Positions 1-12,093 of a DNA stretch of 64,000 bases are shown here, one piece after another. Origin of the DNA: Epiperipatus broadwayi (Eukaryota > Onychophora > Udeonychophora > Euonychophora > Peripatidae); the NCBI GenBank assembly GCA_028023455.1, contig JAQFVV010012394.1, forward strand, positions 23,330,900 through 23,394,899, in the 5' to 3' direction. Position numbers and translations under genes: made by a program. Numbering within the stretch: position 1 is the first letter of the stretch; the number at the start of each line of letters is the position of its first letter. The notes under the pieces were generated by a model. That model was not told the DNA's origin and searched no databases. It worked only from the letters and a program-made list of their open reading frames with translations.

Positions 1-229
1 ATATCTATCTTTGGTATTGTATATTTAAATACGTAAATAAAGAATTCATTTGTATTAATAAAAATTTTTACAAGAGCAAAGCTTCAAGAAAGTGTTGTTT
101 TTTTTTTAATTGTAGGTTTATTTTAAATTTAATTTATTCTTAAAAATAGTATTATATATTTTTTCAAAGATGCCAAAACTTCTTTTGCTCTTATTGCATT
201 GCTTCTATTAAACTCTTGCAAAAGAAACT

Positions 230-1401
230 ACACGTTTCACAATGCATTTATATATCATTTTTGACAGACTAAGTCTTCTTCAGAACTAAAATAAACACAT
301 TTTTATTAGAATTATTTTTTACATAAACATACAATAATAACTTGATCTAATATACATTCTTAATAAATCCCATCAGTTAAAAACTAAAAATATTTAAATC
401 TATAAATATTTGTGTATGCAAATATCTAAATTAAACATATGAATCTACTTATAAAGAATAATATGTTATATATCTACACATAGTCAAATATATTTTACTA
501 GTATTATTAAAAATATTCAGTATTTTAAATATATAATGTTTTTAATTTTTTTTTTTTTTTTAAATTAAAACTTACATTTGAAATATCTCATATCTACCAC
601 TTCCAAACTACAAACTAATGGGTTTTGTAAAAAATAATAATAATTTAAAACTTTCTCGAACTCCCCATTACAATTTTTTTTGAAATTTTATTATTAGATC
701 ATTTAATTATAAATTTAATATTTTATTGTAAATAAATATACTGTATTTATAAAAATATTACCATAAAAATTTAGTAAAAAACTATTAGTTTTATTTTAAT
801 ATTTCAATTATTTACTAATATATGTATATATCAACATACTTTTAAATATTCTTGATATTTTACATATAGAAATATCTATATATGTTGGACTATTTCCATC
901 ATTTAATATTACTTATTAATTGTCTTTAGAAAAATTCAATTGTTAGTAATAGCACACAGATTAGTATTTGGCAAAACATTTTTAGTAATATTCTCTTCTC
1001 TTCGGGTGTTGCTAGCCTGACCGGCATGGGAATTGAACATGAATATCTAACCAACTAGTCTTTCGTAATGTTGCGTTATATACTAACCTATGTGCTATTA
1101 TTAAAAGTTGAATATATTTGAAAAATTTAAATAAAGTTTGAATTTTCGAATGACATTTAACAATTAATATTAGATGATGGAAATAGTTCAACATATAATT
1201 CCCATCATCACAAATTTTCAGACAAACATATACACACATACACATGAAAAATTATTAACATAAGCAATTTAATTTCAGAATTAATATTAAATAAATTTAG
1301 GTTATGAATATTAATAGATAATTTTAATACAATTGATTTTTAGTTCTGAAGAAGATTGCTAGTCCGTCAAAACTGTCATATATTAAATAAAGCATTGTGA
1401 A
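230..1401. repeat. Nested inverted repeats, Penelope-like termini
   Basis: The outer arms 230-290 and 1341-1401 are inverted copies sharing TTCTGAAGAAGA, a GTC(T/C)GTCAAAA-like core and GCATTGTGAAA. The inner arms, about 881-1010 and 1060-1198, are also inverted copies: each begins TATGTTGGACTATTTCCATC (one mismatch), followed by a shared AATAGCACA(C/T)A(G/T)(A/G)TTAGTAT block. A single version of the inner arm occurs at 13291-13500, at the 3' side of the Penelope remnant, and a version of the outer arm occurs at 15725-15785, at its 5' side. The whole structure therefore looks like a head-to-head, non-coding Penelope derivative. The assignment rests on by-eye matches to that other copy. Confidence 0.5.
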
Positions 1402-1553
1402 AAATAGGATTATAAGAGGCTTTTTTTTTTTGTAAATATTTTTTTATATTAAAATATCATGATAAATTTACTTTTTTAAATAAAAAATTACATCAGCTAT
1501 TTCTTATCTAGTAAAAACTTAAAATAATTTGGGACTCTGTTTTTATTTTTTAG

Positions 1554-1633
1554 GTTCAGGGACATCAGGATCCAGCAGTGGTAGTGAGATACCAGGATCA
1601 GCATATACTAAAAGTCATAGTCAAGTTGGCAAG
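1554..1633 (+). CDS. lig/UBAP2L: UBAP2L / lingerer, penultimate coding exon (partial gene)
   Basis: An 80-base exon with an AG acceptor at 1552-1553 after a T-rich tract and a GTAAAA donor from 1634. It opens with the last two bases of a split codon and ends in phase 0, so it joins in frame to the exon at 17799. It encodes 26 residues, rich in Ser and Gly, ending AYTKSHSQVGK. In animal UBAP2/UBAP2L proteins a short Ser/Tyr/Lys-rich stretch directly precedes the conserved DKQGFHAGT block, and that block begins the next exon here. UBAP2L/lingerer is a cytoplasmic UBA and RGG protein of RNA granules; those N-terminal domains lie upstream of this window. The exon is recognised from splice signals, phase and its clear partner exon. 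Its own sequence is low in complexity, so alone it would be weak evidence. Confidence 0.8.
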
Positions 1634-3658
1634 GTAAAAATTTAACATCTTTGAAATTTTTTATTTTGGAATATATTAATCATGTATTTAAAGCTTATAA
1701 AATTTATATAATTGGTGAAATTTGAAAAAAAAAAACATCTGCTTGATCTACTAATTGTTATTTTAAATTTTCATGATGATTTCTATATGATTATTCTCAT
1801 CATCAGTTATCCTTCCAAATATTTATATCCATTGTTTACTTTTAATTTCTTCTATTTAATATTTATTTCATAGCTTTAATTTTATTTGGATATCCAGATT
1901 GAATATTGGGTTGTCTGAAATTATAAATTCAAAAGGTGATATTTTTCCAACACTTTTAGTTCAGCATAATGTTATTATAAAAATGCACATAAAGATTACT
2001 AAAACACTTGGAATTGTTAGAAATCATGTTAAAATGTCTTTATTAGTATTCTATATGATTCTGTGATTTTTAATTATGCACAATACCTAAAAGTAAAAAA
2101 AAAAAAAAGATTCTATGCTTAAAATTCATAATTTTGAGGAACAGAAAACAATGTAGATTTTTAATATCTGTGTACAACTATAGTCACCATCACAAAGTAG
2201 TAAACCCATATGCACAAAGAGAGCAGTAATCCGAAACACACTGTTTTATGCAAAAACTGAATTTATCAACTTGAGCAAATTTTGCAAATTATATTAAAAA
2301 TTTATTTTCAAAGCAAATGACAACAAAGAATAAAAGTTTTTAATATATCTTGATCTTTTATAAAAAAGTTTAATTCATAAAAATCAGTTTAGTTTATCTA
2401 TTGTTGATTTTCTACTATCTGCCAAATATAGTTGCAATTCTATGTTAAATATTTATTCTAAAAGAAATGTCTTTTTTTTTTTTAAATCTTTTTTAAGCAA
2501 CAAATGCTGAACTACGTTTGAAGCATTTTGATTTTTATTATGATTTTATTCAAATCCGTCAAGTTTCTGTATTCAAAAAAAGTTACAGAACTAAAAATCT
2601 TGAAAATTGGCATTTAACCTGTATTGCTGTCCATATATTCTATAAACTTATCAATTCTATATCATGTTTTATTATTTTAAAAATATATTTATTGACATAA
2701 TAAAATTGTACAGATGAATAATAAATGCACTTTGTTAATGTTGGCTCAACCATTGCTGGCATTGGTCTGGAAGATGTATACCAGAGCCATTCTCTGCACT
2801 AGCAGGTTGATAAATGAGTACATATATTCCATTTTGTTGATATTGACCACCCTTTTTGAGGTTGGCCCAATAATGCTAACTTATCAGCTGGGATACATGT
2901 AGTGTGAAATCAATATCTCTAGTAAAAACCGGCATGTTGCATCATAAACTACTTCAGTTACGATACACTACAATGTGGATATATCAGGTTCAATATTCAT
3001 GTAGAGTCTGGGGGCCATACTAGTTGGCTATGATGCAATAAATCCTTTTCTCTTTAAATATAATTTATCATTATTTAAATATGTCACATAATAATTTATC
3101 AAAATGTCCTCAGTAGAAGTTTATTCATTTCACATATATGTCACTTGAATTAGAAGAGTACTTATACATATTTATATTTATCAATTCATTTGTGAATTAT
3201 ATACAATTTTATTCAAAATATACAATAATAAACATGTACAGGTTTGATATCTCCCATGTCTGCAAAAAACCATAAGCTTTTGGAAATTTTACAAAAATAA
3301 TTTTAATATCTATTTTTTCTCTAATAATTTACAATTAAGTATTTTCATTTTTACAAATAAGGAGAAATTAAAACCACATTTATTACATTTATTTTGTAAA
3401 AAAAATAAATGAATGAATGAATAAAATTAATGATTACACGTATTTTTTGTTTCAATTTTTTTTTTAAGTATTTTAATGTTTCCACTTTTTTTACTTCACA
3501 TTATTTGAAAATTGAAATCTGGATTGTGACTATAGTTGGGTAGTTTCTTTACTGTTTAAAACCATAAATTAAAAGAGAAACACACATTTTTAATATCCAT
3601 GAGGAAGGAGGAAAACAATGATAATAAAATATTAAATAACATATTAGCAAAAAAAAAA

Positions 3659-4283
3659 AGCTCTCCACTTTTCTGCCATCTAGTATAAGATAGAGTAATT
3701 AGTGATTACCAGATGTATATAAAAAGCCCTATTTTTTGTATTTTAATCTCTGTTCTCAGTTCAGTTTCTGGCTTTTTCTTTTATCAATGAGACCTCAGAT
3801 CCAGAGTTGCAGGAATGCATATATATATATCCAGAAATTAGCTTTAACTCCACTTTATTTGTCGTCTAAAAACATTAAATTCAATTTAGCCTAAATTTTG
3901 AACTCAAATCAACCTGCTTGAACTTTTGTATATATCTGATACCAGTTCCATAACTATATTTTTTAATATCTTCAATTCTTCGTTAACTATAAGCATCTTG
4001 TTCCCCTGGTAGAAATATTATTAATGATAACAAATCACCAAACAATCAATATGATAAATGTTGATCTCTAATGACTATCTAGTGTAACAAGTTAACTTGG
4101 GTTCTAAATCTTAGGCTGATTTGAATATCAGGTAAACTGAAGTCAAAAATATGTCTTCCAAAGATTCCCAGGTCAGCAATTCAATCAGGGTGAGAATCCA
4201 AATGGTATGAATAGGGTTTATATATGCATCAAATAATCACTGGTTACTCTAGCTTGCACTAGATGGCAGGAAAATAAAAAGCT
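3659..4283. repeat. Foldback element with about 73-bp imperfect terminal inverted repeats
   Basis: The left arm 3659-3732 and the right arm 4211-4283 are inverted copies sharing CTGCCATCTAGT, TAGAGTAA and AGTGATTA blocks, with about 80% match by eye. The 480-base centre has no ORF. A sequence matching the end of the palindrome at 39389-39632 lies 350 bases downstream (4629-4665). No clear target-site duplication was found. Confidence 0.6.
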
Positions 4284-4628
4284 GTTTTTATCATATATTT
4301 TTTAAGCTGGATATTTGATGATTTCTTGTTATAATTATTATATTAGTTACCACTCATATATGAATATATTATTTTTTACTTAGTAATTAACAGTTGAAAA
4401 ATTGTTTTGTTGCATACAAATTCAAATTTTTTAGTTGACCTGGAACTTATATCTTATGTTATAGATTAGTTCTATATTAAATTGACATCTGATAGAAAGT
4501 ATTTTTTTCCATTATGTGTTGTTTTTTTAAACCATAACTATAATGCATAATTAGAAACATTGAACATGAGACCAAAAACTCTTGTTTTACTTTCTCTCTT
4601 TGCAAACCCAAACATCACATGATGGCTT

Positions 4629-4665
4629 GCACTGAGTGGCACTATTATATGGAGAGTTTTGCCTG
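4629..4665. repeat. Solitary terminus related to the 39389 palindrome
   Basis: The stretch GCACTGAGTGGCACTATTAT and the following GGAGAGTTTTGCCTG match the right arm of the 39389-39632 palindrome (about 31 of 38 positions). No matching partner arm was found next to it. Confidence 0.45.
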
Positions 4666-5084
4666 TTTTTTCATACCCGAACATAGTATATATTCTGAAT
4701 ACTAATGTTTACCATTCTAATTACATTTTTTTTAAAATCGTATTAACATTTCCAAATCCAAATTATTATTCAGATTTGAAGAATGTCTTAACCATATTAA
4801 TCTTTTTTTTAATTAATGAGTAGAAAAAATCTGATTCATAAATTATAGTATAAACACCCCACACACACACTTCCACTTGTCTTTAATGTACCTGGAATCT
4901 TATAATTCATCTTGCTTTGTCAGTTTTCACTTATAACAGCTTTTTCAATATCATTTAATTAATTAATCATCATTGGTGTCATATAAAATTTTTGTGTATT
5001 TGGTTGCAAATAAAATTTTTGCAATAACTTTCTTTTACACATATGAATAAAATATTCCATATTACTATTAAATTAGTCTGTTAT

Positions 5085-5410
5085 AAAAAGCTATAAATCT
5101 GAGAAAATATAATCATTACAATCATAAATTTTAAAAAAAAATGTTTTTAATATTTTTGTAGTTATTAATTTTATATATATATATATGAATATTTATTCAT
5201 AAATTACACATTTTAATAGATAGAATTCTAAAGTAAATATTTTATTGGTGGCTTTATTATATTGCCTATAAAATTATATTAAAAGTATTTAAAAAATCTT
5301 ATCTGTCTTGGCTCGTGTAGCTAGTAATCAAAAAATGAAAATGCGTGCATCTATTATGGAAAGTTATAAATCTGAGAAAGTATAGTCATTACAATCATAA
5401 ATTTTTAAAA
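5085..5410. repeat. Duplicated flank of RTE copy A (X-Y-X' array)
   Basis: Block X (5085-5140, TATAAATCTGAGAAAATATA) recurs at 5358-5410. Block Y (5204-5345, containing ATTGGTGGCTTTATTATATT) recurs at about 7674-7815. The order X, Y, X', LINE, Y' fits a tandem duplication of a unit of about 275 bp whose second copy was split by the LINE insertion. The copies differ at roughly one base in ten. Confidence 0.55.
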
Positions 5411-5424
5411 AAAGTTGAACTATT

Positions 5425-7575
5425 ATCAATCCACTGCAGGATAAAGGTATCTCCAAGTTCAATCCATCTTCTCCGATCTTTGGCCTCTCTTTTTCACATC
5501 ACTCCCACACACTTTCTTATTTCATCCGTCCATATCACATGCTCTCTTTCTGGGTTTTTACAAGCTCTTGGAGTCCAATTTAATATTTCAATTGCCTATC
5601 TCTAGCAATATGTCCAGCCCAACTCCACTTCAGTCTTAATTCTTTCAATGATGTCAGTAATACCTGTTTGTTCTTTTACCCATATATTGTGTTTTCGATC
5701 TTTTCTTGTTACTCCTAACTCGCATCTCTTCATACTTTTTTGAGTAGTCTGGAGTCTGTATTGCTCTTCTCTTAAGTGTCCAAGTCTGAGTCAGATCTAT
5801 GAGGAAGTACTGGGAAAACATATTTATTAAAAATATTTTCAACACTTAGGCATATTTCCTTTTAAAATTATGTTATTTTTGCCAAAAGCACTCCAATCTA
5901 GTTTAATTCTATGATTATTTTTTTTCATCTGATAAATCTTGCAACATTTTCTGAAGCATTATTTGCAAAAACAACTACATCATCTGCAAAATCTAAATGA
6001 GTTAAATAATCTCCATTTACTTTTATTCCTTCAGCTTCCCATTTTAATCCACAAAATATTTCTTTTTAGCACTGCTGTAAAAAGTTTTGGTGATATGGAA
6101 TCACTGTCTTACACTCATGTCAATGTTAACCTTCCTAGTATCGTTATGTAATCTAATTGTTGCTGTTGCATTTTTATAAATATTCTTCAGAGTATGACAC
6201 TATTCTGGGTCTATACCTTGATGATCCAATGCTTTAATCACTGAAGAAATGCTTATAGAATCAAATGCCTTTTCATAATCTCCAAATCCAAAGCATAATG
6301 GTAACTCCTATTCATTGATCCTTTCTATAAGTTTTCTCAATACTTGATATGTACTAAAAGCACTTTATAATCCAGTTTATTCTTTTGGTTGATTGAAATC
6401 CAATGTTCTCTGTAGATGAGTTGTAATTATCTTGGTAAAAATTTTGTATAAAATTGATAAAAGACTGATAGGTCTGTAATTTATATTTTTTTTATCACTT
6501 TTTTTAAATATTAATATTAATACTGCATTCTTCCAATAATCTGGTAGATATTTATCATTTGTATATATAACTTAGCCCAATTTTTTTCTATTTCTTCACC
6601 TGCTTTTTTTAAGATATTGATTATTAATTCCATCATTATCTGGAGCTTTTCCTTCCATCATAAATTTAATTGCATGTCTCACTTCTTCATTTAAAATCCT
6701 GGACAATTCAGAAGATATAATAGTTGTAGGAGGTACTTTTCCTTGTTTTTTATTATATTAATTTTTGATAGAACTTTTCTAACCATTTCATGATGTCATC
6801 TCTCTTATCATTAATATTTCCAGCTTTTTTTTGTTGCAGATATAAGTTTACTACGAACACCAAAATATTGTTTTATACTCTTGAGACTTTTATTCTCTTC
6901 TATAGCTTTCCTTGTTATTACAATTATACTTTCTTATTTTATTGGTCAATTGCTGCATTTTTCTAGCAGCTATCTTGATTACAGTTTTCAGTTATTCTAT
7001 TAATTTCATTCAAATCTGAATCATTTTCAAAATCTGCTTGTATTTGGAAACGATTTGCAAGATCTAATTTAAATTCATTAGTATGATTCTGAAGATTAGT
7101 TTTTCTTAATAGTTTTTGTTTCTAGTTTTGCATTAACATGTATCCTTTAATCTCACTAATCAATGATCACTGTCTGTATTGAATTTATTAAGAACATTAC
7201 AAACTTGAAATATATATTTTCTGTTAGTCAAAATATAATTCAATTCTGGTGTACCTTTATTTGGATGCTTCATTCTACGTCATCAGTATGAGAAATTGTT
7301 GAGGCATAAACCTGAATTAGCTGCATTTGGTATCTGCTATTAAGTTGTATAATCTCCACAATGTTGTTTTTCCACCTTTTATCTACAATGAATTCTACTC
7401 CACTATATCTCCAATATTGGGTCTCTGTAGTAATACATATCCACTTTTTATAACAATCGTCTTTTCACCTTTTATTTTAACTTCACAAGTCTTATTTAAT
7501 TTGAGACAGTTCTTCTTCCAATTCATGCAATCTTTTTTACTTGAAAGTGATCTGCAGTTGTAAGTACCTATATAA
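5425..7575 (-). mobile_element. RTE-type LINE, copy A, 5'-truncated and degenerate
   Basis: On the - strand this stretch is collinear with RTE copy D (45185-48435). From right to left it holds the first codons of the endonuclease domain (CRSLSS motif near 7545-7560), then reverse transcriptase including an FADD-encoding catalytic box near 5977-5990, then the LINE C-terminal region ending near 5425. Many stops and frameshifts break it. The match to the full element stops at about 7575, just at the start of the endonuclease, so the 5' UTR is missing. It lies antisense inside the lingerer intron, within a duplicated sequence. Confidence 0.75.
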
Positions 7576-9104
7576 AAAAATATAATAACAATAATAATAT
7601 ACATAAAAGCTTGTTTTGGCAAATATTAATGTTTGCCCCTTTCAGTGTGTTAAAACTATTTTATACTTACAATCTACACATTTTAATAGGTAAAATTCCA
7701 GAGTAGACATCTTATTGGTGGCTTTATTATATTGCTTATAAAATTATATTAAAGTGGTATTTAAAAAATCTTATCTGTCATAACTTATGTAGCTAGTAAT
7801 CAAAAATGAAAATGCTTGTATACAACATTTTTTTATGCAGAATGTAATAACTTTCAAATGATTTATTAGGGTTGTCATTTATTCTCAAATATAACAGAAA
7901 AAATTTGTTAAATAATAATTTGAAAATGCGTGTGTATACTATTTATATGTATACCATGCTTTCATATGTATATGAAGAAATATTTATATATATTTCTCAG
8001 TCATATTCCTTCTTTTTTTTTTTTAAGATAACAACAATATAAAATAGTAATATAATACTTTTATCTTCTGAAAAATAATTTTAAAATAATTATAATTTAT
8101 TAGACTCCATTTTAATTGATTATTATTAATCATCATTGTTTCCATTATTATAAAGAAAATTTGATCAGGAAAGTTTTGAAAAATTATATGGTTTAGAAAA
8201 ATATTAAAAATTCATGTGTTATAGAAATATTTTTGCTGCCATTTTAAATCTATTGGAATGTCCATGAAAATAACTTAAAATATGCATAGTATGTGTCATT
8301 TTTTTGTCAATTTGAACTAAAAAGATTTAGAAGAATCTCATAGTTAATAGGTTAAATGAATACTTTTTATTTTGATTATATTTTTTATACCATTTATTTA
8401 ATATATCTACATATTTTCTTTACTATAATTTCATTTTAATCACTATTTCACTCTCCATTAATATTTTTTGACCAAACTTATATTTTACTATATGTTAAAT
8501 TTGCCTTTTCTTTGACACTTCTTTATTTTCCTCTATTTTTCAAATCACATTGATTCACAGGTTAGTTTATTTTTAAACCTTTGTAAATACTTCTACAAAC
8601 TTCATATTTTTATCCTCCTCATCCAACTTATTATTAATCCAATGACTTTTTGCAGTCTTACCATTCTCATAATCTTGTGTCTTTATTGCTGCAACTTATA
8701 AAAAAATTTTTTAATAATTCCCCATTTTTATTGTACAATGATTAACTTTTGACCAGTTTGTTATTATTTTTATATATAATTCTACAGATAAAGCATTATT
8801 TTTAAAATTGGGCTTACTTATGTGCTGTGTTTGAATTGTAATATTAAGTAGATGAGTTGGTAGAAAGTTCAGTGCATGTCAGCATTTAACCATGTGACTA
8901 AGTTTAATCTTGGATGGACAATAAATAATTACAAAATAGACAAGTAGAATTTAGTCTTCTGAATAGTTGTTTTTTCTTTAAAATATGACTGAAACACAGA
9001 AGCATTGTTTAGACACATCAATAACAATACTAGATTTACATAACTATTTAATAGGAACTCTCAGTCATGCCAATTTTTTAAATTTTATTATCATTTTCAA
9101 CCAT

Positions 9105-10050
9105 TACTAATTCACTGCAGAATAAAATTTTCTATACCTCACCAAGTTTCAATCAGTTCTCTGATCAACTAACCTCTATTTTACACAATACACAAGCAAA
9201 CTTCTTGTTACATCCTTCCATCTCATATGTGATTTCTTTTTAGTCTTTACAATTTCTTGAAATTCAATATAAAACTTCATCTTCCATCTATTATCATCTG
9301 TTCCAACAATGTGTTCGTTTTCTCTCCATGTATTTCATTTTTGATCTTTTTTTACTCTGAAGATATATCTTTTTATACTTCATGGAACAATCTGAAGTTG
9401 CTTTTATTTTAAATATCCAAGTTTCAGATCCATAATTAAAATTGGCAAAACATGTATTAAAAAATCTTTTCAAACACATAGGGATATTTTTTTTAAATAT
9501 GAAATTATTCTATTAAAAGCATTCCATTTAAATTTAATTCTATGAGTAATTTCATCCATCCATTTCTATTTGTTTAATAATCTGACCAAGGTATTTGTAG
9601 TTTTTACTTCTTTTAATTCTTGATTATCAATTTTTATTTTCTCCTGAAACAATACATTGGATGCTATTTTAGTAGTCTTTTAACATTTATTTTGAGATGT
9701 ACTTTCTGATAACTTCTGCAACATTTGCTGGGGTTTTGAAGCATTATTTGCAAAAAACAACTGCATTATCTGTAAAATGTACATAAATTATCTCCATTAT
9801 CTTCTCATTTTAATCTCAAAATATTTCTTGAAAAAACTGCTGTAAAAAATTTACATATGAAATCACTCTATGATATTATCTTTACTACATGTAATATAAT
9901 CACTTCCATTGCATTTTAATAAATATTCTTCAGATTATGGCAATATACCAGTTTTATATTTTGATGATCCAAACTTTTAATCATATTTCATCGATTTTTT
10001 TTATGACTTCTTTTAATACACGCATATTATTCATTGTAATTATCTTGATA
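9105..10050 (-). mobile_element. RTE-type LINE, copy B, 3' fragment
   Basis: This is the most decayed copy of the same family. The C-terminal region begins at the ATTCACTGCAG counterpart near 9110. An in-frame stretch at 9294-9479 still shows the YGSETW motif of the RTE C-terminal domain. The central RT region can be followed to about 10050, where the match fades. The endonuclease is absent. It is antisense to lingerer. Confidence 0.6.
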
Positions 10051-10945
10051 AGGATATGATTGCACTACGGAATTTGCTGCTAACTGAAAGAAGATGCTTT
10101 GATTTCTCTTTGACAGCTATAAAGGAATGAGTAGGGATAAATCTTAATATCCACTCCATATATTCTTTTTTGCAGTTGCTATTACTGATTATTCATACAA
10201 TAAACAGACATGGACAGATGCTTACCAATATCCATCAGCTAGTGTAAAGAATTTATTGGATTTTTTTACTTCTGATTTTAAGATCAAAAAACACAATGGG
10301 CCTTTTTTTTCTCAGTTGCATAATAGTTCTTAACTGAAATACCAATAAAAGTTTTTGGAAGGTAGGATTAATGTATATGTAAATGATCTTTTTTTAAAAT
10401 ATATATATTCACAATCATGGTAATAAAATATACCTGAAGTCAACCATACTATCTTGTATCAAAAAGATTTTATAATTCTTTTTAAAAAGAAGCACTTCTT
10501 CAAATATCTAGTAATTTTCTATTCCATTAGATAGTGACCTGGGCTAACATTTATAAATCACAAATATCAAATGGGATATATATCTCTCCAATATAGTTTT
10601 GAATTAATTTTGTTATAAATTCATTGTATTAAGCATAGCATTTTGAACTTAGAATTTAATTATTTAATTCAAATTAAGATTCTAGATTACATCGAAACAG
10701 ATGTTTTACTGCGATTAAAAATACAACTGAGAATGAGTTAAAAATTTTTACAATCATAGTTATTTAATTTTCATCAAAACTCATTTGATTATTCTGACCA
10801 GCAACAATTCTATATCATTATCTGAATTTCTCTTGAGTTATAATGACTTTTATATAGTATTTCTAATTCTGTTAATTAGAATACAACTTCTTAAGCAAAA
10901 TAAAACCACCAATATTTCAGTGCAATTCATGTAAAAACATATTTT

Positions 10946-12093
10946 GGTAGTTTTATAATAGTGTGTTGAAACTGCCGGAGGTCATGGTTTGTTTGTAAAC
11001 AAAGATAAATATAATGTTGCTGGGACCGGGTTTTTTTTTGTTGTTGTTGTTTTGGTTTGTTTATCACATTTAAAAGTAATATGAAATAAATTTTTTGTTA
11101 ACAAAAAAAAATGCATAAATCAAAATGAATTTAAAAAATTACTTAATTTTTATTCTTTTCATTACTTATATTTTCGGGCTGGCGGTTTTTTGTTTTTTGG
11201 TTTGTTTATCACATTTAAAAGTAATATCACAAATCAATTTAAAAAAAAAAAAAATACATAAATCAAAATGAATTTGAAAATGTAGTTACTTTCTATTCTT
11301 TTCTTTATTTTTATTTTCCGTTTAGTAAATTCTACGAAATACACTTTTTTTGGGGGTGGGGTTGGGGGGGATACAATTCTTAACCAAACGGGGTAACGCA
11401 ACTCGACGATTGACAAACTTTTTACGGTAATTACAACAACAAATATATACGGCAATTAAAACCCAACTTTTTTGGCTCTTCAGGAACAGCACGCATGCAA
11501 TTTCAACCCTTTTCGTTTGATAACCCTTCCAGCAGGCAGAGAATTTTGACATTCAGAAACTTTCCTGTTTCAGCCATTTGATTAAGCCCGCAGTTGTTCT
11601 TGCAGAAACGTGACTTAGAGTGTGATTTGATCCAAATCGCGCTTGCACTTACACTTGCCGAATTTTTTGAGCAAGGAAATTTGGTCTAGGGAAGCATAAC
11701 CCTCTGCTCATAATTATTAGTAGACATTCATAAAACATGGGAGATAGAGGGGGAGAAGGTCTTAATGAATATTAAAATAGTTTTGACATTCGCAATTCCA
11801 GCCACCCTCACACAATACTGTACCCAAAAGTGAAATGTGATTGCACATCAAAAATGCGTAACACAAATCTGAGTTGTAAGCTGACACGATAGCTTCTGTG
11901 GCAGATTAAACATCATGTTTCTGTGCATTAGCATAGAAATAGACATAGCCACCACATATCAACGGACTATTTCTAGGCTTACGCATTAGAAATAGAACGT
12001 TCAATAGCTGAGGCCGCCTAAATGGCATATTTCTGTGCGCTATCATAGAAATAACACCCTCCGGCAGTTTCAACACGCTATTATAAAACTACC
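10946..12093. mobile_element. TIR DNA transposon (GGTA family member 1), non-autonomous
   Basis: Inverted ends 10946-10981 and 12058-12093 start GGTAGTTTTATAATAG and match at all but one of about 35 positions. The flanking 8-bp direct repeat CATATTTT (10938-10945 and 12094-12101) is an exact target-site duplication. Inside are a twice-used GGTTTGTTTATCACATTTAA block (11053 and 11199), a T/G-rich left half, and three small hairpins in the right subterminal region (11918-11939, 11967-11995, 12028-12053). No transposase is recognisable; ORFs up to about 75 codons resemble nothing I know. An 8-bp duplication with GG-starting ends would suit Merlin or KDZ-like elements, but the superfamily is not established. 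Confidence 0.85.

Noticed and set aside
2714-3060. GC-richer stretch with a 62-codon ORF and opposing TTGCATCATA / TATGATGCAA words
   Set aside because: No protein similarity is recognised and the inverted words are only ten bases long. It may be a dispersed repeat, but nothing defines it.
8845-8940. tRNA-derived SINE candidate (GAGTTGGTAGAAAGTTC followed by GTTTAATCTTGG)
   Set aside because: The A-box-like word is fair but the B box is poor, no boundaries or second copy were found, and I could not support it.
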